The notes beneath the pieces were generated by a model. It made no database searches. It had not been told where the DNA came from and saw only the letters and a program-made list of their open reading frames with translations. A stretch of DNA of 10,557 nucleotides from DATKMP01 sp035541775 (GTDB lineage Bacteria > Bacteroidota > Ignavibacteria > UBA10030). This document shows, one piece after another, positions 5,313 to 10,557 of the stretch; within the stretch, counting starts at the first letter, position 1; every line of letters starts with the position of its first letter. The DNA lies in assembly GCA_035541775.1 (NCBI GenBank), contig DATKMP010000118.1:1-10557 (forward strand). The letters run 5' to 3'. The translations under genes were made by a program, and so were the position numbers.

Positions 5313-8033
5313 TTATTTTTTTCGCGCAGTTTTTTTCGCAGGCGCTTTCTTGGCGCTTGTTTTTGCTTCGAGCACTGCTTGTGCCGCCGCCAGTCGCGCG
5401 ATGGGCACGCGGAATGGAGAGCAGCTGACGTAGTTCATGCCGACGGAGTGACAGAACTTCACGCTCTTCGCTTCGCCGCCATGTTCGCCGCAAATACCGA
5501 CCTTCAGGTGCTTGCGTGTGGAACGGCCTTTTTCAATGGCCATCTTCACTAACAAACCGACGCCGCTCTGGTCCAACGATTGGAACGGATCGTCTGCAAA
5601 GATCGCTTTGCCGCCGTCTTTTTCGCTCTTCACATAATCCGGCAGGAAGCGTCCGGCATCATCGCGGGATAACCCGAGGGTCATCTGCGTCAAGTCGTTC
5701 GTTCCGCAGGAGAAGAATTCTGCGTTCTCGGCAATCTTATCGGCAAGCAGCGCTGCCCGAGGAATCTCGATCATCGTGCCGACCATATACTTTAGCTTTG
5801 ATCCGGCTTTTGCAATCAACGCATCGGCAACACCGCGCGTTTGTGTTTCCAGAATTTTGAATTCTTTTTGATCGATGGTCAACGGAATCATGATTTCCGG
5901 TTCGACCTTCAATCCCTTGTTCGTAATATTGATCGCCGCTTCGATAATCGCGGTGACCTGCATATCAAGAATTTCAGGATAGGTGATGCACAGACGGCAA
6001 CCACGATGGCCGAGCATCGGATTGCTTTCATGCAATTGATCGCAACGATGGCGAATTTTTTCCGGGCTTAAGCCGGTTACTGCAGAAAGTTTGTTGACGC
6101 CCGCATCGTCTTTGGGCGTGAACTCATGCAGCGGCGGATCGATCAAACGAATCGTCACCGGTTTGCCGGCCATTGCTTCAAAGATGCCTTCAAAATCTGC
6201 GCGCTGAAACGGCAGCAACTTGGCGAGCGCTTTCTTGCGCGTTTCGACATTCTCGGCAACAATCATTTCCTGAATTGCCAACCGGCGTTCCTCGGTATCG
6301 AAGAACATGTGTTCGGTACGGCAAAGGCCAATACCTTCGGCGCCAAGTTTGATAGCATTCTGTGCATCGTACGGCGTGTCCGCATTCGTACGGACTTTTA
6401 ATGTGCGGATTTCATCGCACCATTTCAACAACGTACGGAATTCTTCGGATTGCTCCGGCTTTATCAACGGCAATCCGCTGAGGAACACTTCGCCGGTGGT
6501 GCCATTCAAAGTAATTTCATCGCCTTGCTTAATCACTTTGCCGCCGACTTTCATCTGCTTTGCATTGTAATCGATATCCAGCGATTCGCATCCGACGACG
6601 CAGCATTTGCCCCAGCCGCGTGCAACAACCGCTGCGTGACTGGTCTTTCCGCCCGTGGCCGTCAAAATACCCTGAGCCGCATGCATACCGCCGACATCTT
6701 CCGGTGAAGTTTCTTTGCGGACCAAAATAACTTTTGCACCGCTCTTTTCCATTTCTTCTGCTTCCGCAGCAGTGAACACGACTTTACCGACCGCTGCACC
6801 GGGAACTGCATCGATACCTTTTGCGATAAGAAGTTCTTTCAACTTCGGCGCGCCGACGGTTTTCACATCGATGATCGGATAGAACACGCCTTCGATTTGT
6901 TCCGGTGTGATACGCGAAACAGCTTGTTCTTTGGTGATAAGTTTTTCACCGACCATATCGACCGCCATCTTGAACGCGGCAGCCGGCAAGCGTTTGCCTG
7001 TACGACATTGCAGCATATACAACTTTTCGTCTTCGATGGTGAACTCGAGGTCCTGCATTTCTTTATAATAGGATTCGAGTGTCTTACGAACTTTTGTCAA
7101 TTGCTTGTACGCAACCGGCAGGCGGCTTTCCAATTCAATCAACTTCATCGGTGTGCGAATACCGGCAACCACATCTTCCCCTTGCGCATTGATAAGGCAA
7201 TCGCCGTAGAAAATATTTTCGCCGCTGTTCGGGTCGCGTGTAAAGCAAACGCCCGTACCGGATGTTTCGCCTTTGTTGCCGAACACCATCTGAACAACGT
7301 TCACCGCTGTTCCAATCAAGTCGGTGATTTTTTCGACACGGCGATAGGTCACGGCTTTTTCGGCTTCCCAACTATTGAAGACCGCCATAATGGCGCCCCA
7401 GAGTTGATCAATAGGATCCTGCGGAAATTCTGCGCCTTGCTTTTCTTTGTAGAATGCTTTGAACTGACCGCAGAGTTCTTTCAATTTTTCAGCAGGAATT
7501 TCGGGATCGGTTTTCACGCCGAGTTGTTGCTTCATACGATGCAGCATGTCTTCCATCGGTTCTTTGGAAAGTCCCATGGCGGTGGTGCTGTACATCTGGA
7601 TGAACCGGCGATAGCTGTCGTAAGCAAAACGCGGATTGCCGGTTTTTGCAGCAAGGCCTTCGACGGAGTGATCGTTCAAGCCAAGATTCAAAATTGTTTC
7701 AAGCATACCGGGCATCGAACGTGCTGCACCGGAGCGGACCGAGACGAGCAGCGGATCTTTTGCATCGCCTAATTTTTTCTTGGTCGTTTTTTCAAGTTTC
7801 TTCAAGGCATCGAGCACTTCTTTCTCGAGACCTTTGGGAAGTTTGCGATTGAGCTTGTAATATTCCGCGCACGTTTGAATCGTGACGGTGAATCCAGCCG
7901 GCACAGGAAGTCCGATGGATGTCATTTCCATCAAGCCAACGCCTTTGCCGCCGAGCACATCTTTCGACAGCTCCGCGCCTTTGGCTTCGGCTTTGCCGGC
8001 GCCAAAGAAATACACATGTTTCGTTTTAGCCAT
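5313..8033 (-). CDS. ppdK: Pyruvate, phosphate dikinase
   Basis: Interconverts pyruvate + ATP + Pi and PEP + AMP + PPi in the cytosol, either gluconeogenic or as a PPi-using glycolytic step. The 906-residue protein has all three domains. The N-terminal ATP-grasp region (about 1-350) includes SVRSGAARSMPGMLETILNLG (from 98) and TRDPNSGE (265-272). The swivelling phosphohistidine domain (about 390-520) has GGKTSHAAVVARG with catalytic His466; the neighbouring Thr464 matches the residue phosphorylated by the PDRP regulator in plants and some bacteria. The PEP/pyruvate barrel (about 530-890) has GIGLCRTEHMF (567-577), GHRGCRL (675-681), MIEIPRAALLAD (754-765), SCGTNDLTQMTLG (775-787) and active-site Cys848 in CGEHGG. 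Residues 890-906 form a Lys/Ala tail beyond the usual end. ATG 8033 is preceded by GAAAGGAT. A strong terminator follows the gene. Confidence 0.98.
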   Translation of the reverse strand: MAKTKHVYFFGAGKAEAKGAELSKDVLGGKGVGLMEMTSIGLPVPAGFTVTIQTCAEYYKLNRKLPKGLEKEVLDALKKLEKTTKKKLGDAKDPLLVSVRSGAARSMPGMLETILNLGLNDHSVEGLAAKTGNPRFAYDSYRRFIQMYSTTAMGLSKEPMEDMLHRMKQQLGVKTDPEIPAEKLKELCGQFKAFYKEKQGAEFPQDPIDQLWGAIMAVFNSWEAEKAVTYRRVEKITDLIGTAVNVVQMVFGNKGETSGTGVCFTRDPNSGENIFYGDCLINAQGEDVVAGIRTPMKLIELESRLPVAYKQLTKVRKTLESYYKEMQDLEFTIEDEKLYMLQCRTGKRLPAAAFKMAVDMVGEKLITKEQAVSRITPEQIEGVFYPIIDVKTVGAPKLKELLIAKGIDAVPGAAVGKVVFTAAEAEEMEKSGAKVILVRKETSPEDVGGMHAAQGILTATGGKTSHAAVVARGWGKCCVVGCESLDIDYNAKQMKVGGKVIKQGDEITLNGTTGEVFLSGLPLIKPEQSEEFRTLLKWCDEIRTLKVRTNADTPYDAQNAIKLGAEGIGLCRTEHMFFDTEERRLAIQEMIVAENVETRKKALAKLLPFQRADFEGIFEAMAGKPVTIRLIDPPLHEFTPKDDAGVNKLSAVTGLSPEKIRHRCDQLHESNPMLGHRGCRLCITYPEILDMQVTAIIEAAINITNKGLKVEPEIMIPLTIDQKEFKILETQTRGVADALIAKAGSKLKYMVGTMIEIPRAALLADKIAENAEFFSCGTNDLTQMTLGLSRDDAGRFLPDYVKSEKDGGKAIFADDPFQSLDQSGVGLLVKMAIEKGRSTRKHLKVGICGEHGGEAKSVKFCHSVGMNYVSCSPFRVPIARLAAAQAVLEAKTSAKKAPAKKTARKK

Positions 8034-8035
8034 AA

Positions 8036-8194
8036 TTAGTTTATCCTTTCAGTGATCGTTGATATATTGTTCTTTATTTGCTTATAGTTCGTTGACTCGC
8101 GCAAAAACATCAACGCGAGTTTGTGTGATAATAAATTTTCTGTTGTTCGTTCGGGATGCCATTGCACCTTTGTATCTATTATTCCGATACGCAT
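8036..8194 (-). CDS. Possible small protein, 52 aa, between lpxK and ppdK
   Basis: A minus-strand frame runs from ATG 8194 to TAA 8036 and exactly fills the lpxK-ppdK gap. Its ATG is one base after the lpxK stop (TAA-T-ATG), the same arrangement as lpxB-lpxK (TAG-T-ATG), and its stop is two bases before the ppdK ATG. The product starts MRIGIIDTKVQWHPERTTEN and ends ISTITERIN. It has no recognisable domain, membrane helix or signal. Against it: no Shine-Dalgarno sequence before the ATG, many ATA, TTA and TCA codons unlike the neighbours, and a 7-bp dyad inside (8095-8120). It is either a real small gene or non-coding spacer that happens to stay open. Confidence 0.3.
   Translation of the reverse strand: MRIGIIDTKVQWHPERTTENLLSHKLALMFLRESTNYKQIKNNISTITERIN
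8095..8120. repeat. 7-bp dyad upstream of ppdK
   Basis: ACTCGCG (8095-8101) and CGCGAGT (8114-8120) are perfect complements around a 12-base loop, ending about 60 bases upstream of the ppdK start. There is no T run on the minus-strand side, so it does not look like an lpxK terminator. It could be an operator or an mRNA stem controlling ppdK. I could not identify a convincing promoter in this gap. Confidence 0.4.
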
Positions 8195-8195
8195 A

Positions 8196-9245
8196 TTATT
8201 TTTTATGTTGAATCGTTATAGTTCGATTCAATAATTCATCCAACAAATTTTCGCCAGCAAGAAACTCCTGCCGGATTTCTGCGGCAAACACCGGCAATCG
8301 TTGAAGAAATGATCTCGCAAAATCATCGTTCAATCGTGCCGCATCTTTTTCGGTGGTGATGATGAAATCGGCGTTATCGTTTTCAAAAGCGTTTTCCAAT
8401 CGCCTCAAATCTTCATCGTCGTACCAATGGTGATCTGCAAACACCATATATTCTATAATTTCAACACCAGCATGGTTCAGCATTTTTTTAAACGATTCAG
8501 GATGGCCGATACCGGAAAATACGACAACGCCTTTTCCTTGAATCTCCGCCACATTTTTTTTCTGATTCGATAAAATGCGATTGAACGATTTCAATTTCGT
8601 TTGAATCCCTGCTGCCGGTTTTTCAAATCGCTTCAATTTCTGTTCTGCAGAATCAAACATCGCACGATCTTCACAGCGAGAAACGATAATCAAATCTGCT
8701 CGCTGAAGCGAGGACGTTGGCTCGCGCCGGTTACCCGCTGGAAGCAGCCAGTCGCTTTCAAGAATTTCTTGCGCAGAAGCAACGACAATATTACCATCGC
8801 GATGCAAATATCGATGTTGAAATCCGTCATCCAGAATAATCGCGGTTGCGCCAAGTTCGATGGCCTTTTGTGCTCCGCGTACTCGCTGTTCATCGACAAC
8901 AACAATGGTGTTTGAAAATTTTTGCGCAAGCTGGCTTGGTTCGTCGCCGGATTGTTCGACCGGTGCGATGTTTCCGTTGCCGTCGTTCGCCACAATCGTT
9001 CCAGTAGAATTTCTACCGTATCCCCTGCTCACAACGGCACAGCGGTGTATGCCGGAAATTTTTTCCAACAGCAATTCCACGAACGGAGTTTTTCCGACGC
9101 CGCCGACAGAAATATTGCCGACCGAAATAACTGGCACGCCGACCTTCGTCGTTTTTAAAATTTGTTTTTCAAAGAACCAGTTGCGAACACCGACCGCGAT
9201 TCCATACAGCAACGAAAACGGCACCAAGAGTGTTCGCAGTTTCAT
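8196..9245 (-). CDS. lpxK: Tetraacyldisaccharide 4'-kinase
   Basis: Phosphorylates the 4' position of the tetraacyl disaccharide 1-phosphate to give lipid IVA, on the cytosolic face of the inner membrane. At 349 residues it is a normal length. An N-terminal hydrophobic segment (about 5-20) is the usual membrane anchor. Motifs: P-loop VGNISVGGVGKTP (42-54), SRGYGR (73-78), GDEP (100-103), LDDGFQHR (138-145), LLPAGNRREP (167-176), FSGIGHPESF (243-252), DHHWYDDEDL (271-280) and TTEKDAARL (297-305). GNRREP stands where many homologues have GPLREP. ATG 9245 begins one base after the lpxB stop, with AAGGTG upstream, so the two are almost certainly co-translated. LpxK acts on the product of LpxB. 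Confidence 0.97.
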   Translation of the reverse strand: MKLRTLLVPFSLLYGIAVGVRNWFFEKQILKTTKVGVPVISVGNISVGGVGKTPFVELLLEKISGIHRCAVVSRGYGRNSTGTIVANDGNGNIAPVEQSGDEPSQLAQKFSNTIVVVDEQRVRGAQKAIELGATAIILDDGFQHRYLHRDGNIVVASAQEILESDWLLPAGNRREPTSSLQRADLIIVSRCEDRAMFDSAEQKLKRFEKPAAGIQTKLKSFNRILSNQKKNVAEIQGKGVVVFSGIGHPESFKKMLNHAGVEIIEYMVFADHHWYDDEDLRRLENAFENDNADFIITTEKDAARLNDDFARSFLQRLPVFAAEIRQEFLAGENLLDELLNRTITIQHKK

Positions 9246-9246
9246 A

Positions 9247-10368
9247 CTACTTCACCTTCAAGACATATTCCGCAACGCGCTTCGATGCACCGGCAGTACC
9301 GAGCATTTTTTTCACCGTGGCAAGCTCCGCCCTCATCGCGGCAAGCCGCTGCGGGTCATTCAACAACTTCAACGCTTCACGTGCCAGAATTTTTCCCGAC
9401 GCGCGGCGTTGAATAAATTCCGGCACAAGCGTTTTGCCGGCAACAATATTCACCAAGCCGATATTCTTTAGCTGGATCACCGCTCTACCGATCAAATACG
9501 TGAGCCACGACGTTTTATAGACGATGAACATCGGCGTTCCAAAACACGCGGTTTCTAATGTCGCGGTTCCGGAAGTCACAAGCGCAAAATCTGCATTCGC
9601 CATCACTTCGTATGTCGATCCTTGTATCAACCGGATGCCTTCCACAGAATATAGCGTCCGGAAATATTGCTCTTCCAATGTCGGCGCAACGCCGATCACA
9701 ATTTCTGCATCCTGTTTTACCGCAATCGTCTTTGCAGCAGAAAGCATTTCAGGAAATATTTTTTCGATTTCCTGCTTCCGGCTTCCGGGCAGCAGTGCAA
9801 TAATTTTTTTCCGTTCATCAATTTCGAATCGTTTGCAAAATTGTTTCCGATCTAATTTCGATTCCAGCACTTCCAGCAAAGGATGGCCGACGAACTCTAC
9901 AGGAATTCTTCCCGTACGATAAAAATCGACTTCAAACGGAAAGATCACCAGCATTGCATCGACAAACTCACGCATTTTTTTGACGCGCGATTTATGCCAC
10001 GCCCACACCTGTGGACTGATATAATAGACGACTTTTACATCGTAACGTTTCGCAATGCGAGCAAACCGCAAATTGAAACCGGGATAATCGATCAGCACGA
10101 GCACATCGGGTTTTTTGAATTTGACGATTTGTTCCAGCGTATGCTCCATCGTTTTGATGAACGGCAAATGCTTGAGCACTTCTACAAATCCCATAAAGCC
10201 CAGTTCGCGGATGTGGTAAATCGTTTCCATACCCGCTTGTTGCATGCGGTCGCCGCCGACGCCGAAAACTTCGACATCCGGCTGCAAGCGTTTCAATTCG
10301 CGCACCACGCCGGACCCGTGCAGATCGCCTGACGCTTCACCGGCAATGATCATCACGCGTTGAACCAT
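9247..10368 (-). CDS. lpxB: Lipid-A-disaccharide synthase
   Basis: Peripheral inner-membrane GT-B glycosyltransferase (family GT19) that condenses UDP-2,3-diacylglucosamine with lipid X to make the tetraacyl disaccharide 1-phosphate. From ATG 10368 it has 373 residues, the usual length. Motifs: AGEASGDLHG (9-18), GVGGDRM (36-42), LIDYPGFNLRFA (92-103), YYISPQVWAWHKSRVKKM (115-132), FPFEVDFY (143-150), VEFVGHPLLE (157-166), LLPGSRKQEI (192-201) and TSGTATLETACFGTPM (265-280), then the conserved YLIGR and IGLVNIVAG segments. The frame extends to TTG 10386, but that overlaps the upstream gene and adds residues before the normal start. The ATG lies two bases after the upstream stop (TAG-CA-ATG). 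It is followed directly by lpxK, the next pathway step. Confidence 0.97.
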   Translation of the reverse strand: MVQRVMIIAGEASGDLHGSGVVRELKRLQPDVEVFGVGGDRMQQAGMETIYHIRELGFMGFVEVLKHLPFIKTMEHTLEQIVKFKKPDVLVLIDYPGFNLRFARIAKRYDVKVVYYISPQVWAWHKSRVKKMREFVDAMLVIFPFEVDFYRTGRIPVEFVGHPLLEVLESKLDRKQFCKRFEIDERKKIIALLPGSRKQEIEKIFPEMLSAAKTIAVKQDAEIVIGVAPTLEEQYFRTLYSVEGIRLIQGSTYEVMANADFALVTSGTATLETACFGTPMFIVYKTSWLTYLIGRAVIQLKNIGLVNIVAGKTLVPEFIQRRASGKILAREALKLLNDPQRLAAMRAELATVKKMLGTAGASKRVAEYVLKVK

Positions 10369-10370
10369 TG

Positions 10371-10557
10371 CTATCTCACAACCCAAAGAACAAGCAGGAT
10401 CACCAGCACAGACACCAGCGCCTGAAATGTCCGCCGCTCAGAATGTGCGGCTTCTTTCCAATTCGGCAATTGATGTTCTTGCGCCGACGTTTTGTACGGC
10501 ACAACCTGCGGGATAAATCGTGGGACATTATTTTTGAATTCGATGTACGATGCGCCG
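10371..10557 (-). CDS. Partial gene: C-terminus of a probable ICMT/PEMT-type membrane methyltransferase
   Basis: A minus-strand frame enters from the right edge and ends at TAG 10373-10371, giving the last 61 residues. It begins GASYIEFKNNVPRFIPQVVP, which resembles the FG-x-x-Y-x-x-Y-x-x-x-VPRFIP segment near the end of isoprenylcysteine carboxyl methyltransferase/phospholipid methyltransferase-like proteins. After about 25 polar residues comes a single hydrophobic helix, about 18 residues, ending LVLWVVR. The family call rests on one short motif, so it is tentative; coding itself is supported by the frame, the membrane helix and the two-base spacing to lpxB. It probably heads or joins the lpxB-lpxK operon. 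The extra C-terminal membrane helix after the family motif is not something I expect in all members. Confidence 0.55.
   Translation of the reverse strand, partial: GASYIEFKNNVPRFIPQVVPYKTSAQEHQLPNWKEAAHSERRTFQALVSVLVILLVLWVVR

Noticed and set aside
6897..7772. 291-codon plus-strand frame opposite ppdK
   Set aside because: Antisense to the well-conserved ATP-grasp region of ppdK; composition typical of a shadow frame.
8082..8162. 26-codon minus-strand frame in the lpxK-ppdK gap, in the lpxK frame after its stop
   Set aside because: Considered as a stop read-through extension or small gene. It overlaps the longer 52-codon frame, its repeated TRV/ARV residues come from the dyad, and LpxK already ends at its usual length.

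Overview
The window looks like ordinary chromosome of a Gram-negative, lipid A-making bacterium. It carries LpxB and LpxK (Kdo2-lipid A pathway), PlsY and GpsA (acyl-phosphate route to phosphatidic acid), IspD (MEP isoprenoid route), QueA (queuosine tRNA modification) and a full-length pyruvate, phosphate dikinase. The set and the style of the proteins fit the Bacteroidota/Ignavibacteriota (FCB) neighbourhood. That placement rests on general resemblance, not on a marker gene, and is tentative. No rRNA, tRNA, CRISPR array, insertion sequence or phage gene was seen.

Layout from left to right. Bases 1-658 hold no convincing gene. They contain a compact two-hairpin element (312-375) that looks like a dispersed intergenic repeat, then an AT-rich leader (about 495-630) with three perfect dyads, two of which could form interleaved, pseudoknot-type pairings. 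The only plus-strand gene follows (659-1387): a 242-residue, mostly helical protein of unknown function with a very strong ribosome binding site. It converges on gpsA, and two dyads fill the gap, one of them a probable two-way terminator.

Everything from 1507 to the right edge is on the minus strand, so it is read from right to left. The order is: a partial gene at the edge (probably an ICMT/PEMT-type membrane methyltransferase), lpxB, lpxK, possibly a 52-codon small ORF that exactly fills the next gap, ppdK, a clear intrinsic terminator, queA, a hairpin, ispD, a gap with a plausible promoter, then plsY and gpsA.

Functionally, lpxB and lpxK are consecutive steps of lipid A synthesis and are translationally coupled (1 base between them). 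GpsA makes the glycerol 3-phosphate that PlsY acylates, so plsY-gpsA is a two-gene phospholipid unit. IspD feeds isoprenoid synthesis (undecaprenyl carrier, quinones). The cluster is therefore dominated by cell-envelope precursor genes, with ppdK (pyruvate/PEP interconversion) and queA lodged between them.

The parts that deserve a second look are mostly non-coding or small: the structured leader and orphan gene at the left, the two-hairpin element, the 52-codon ORF between lpxK and ppdK, and the lysine-rich tail of PPDK. I saw no evidence of a new multi-gene system here.
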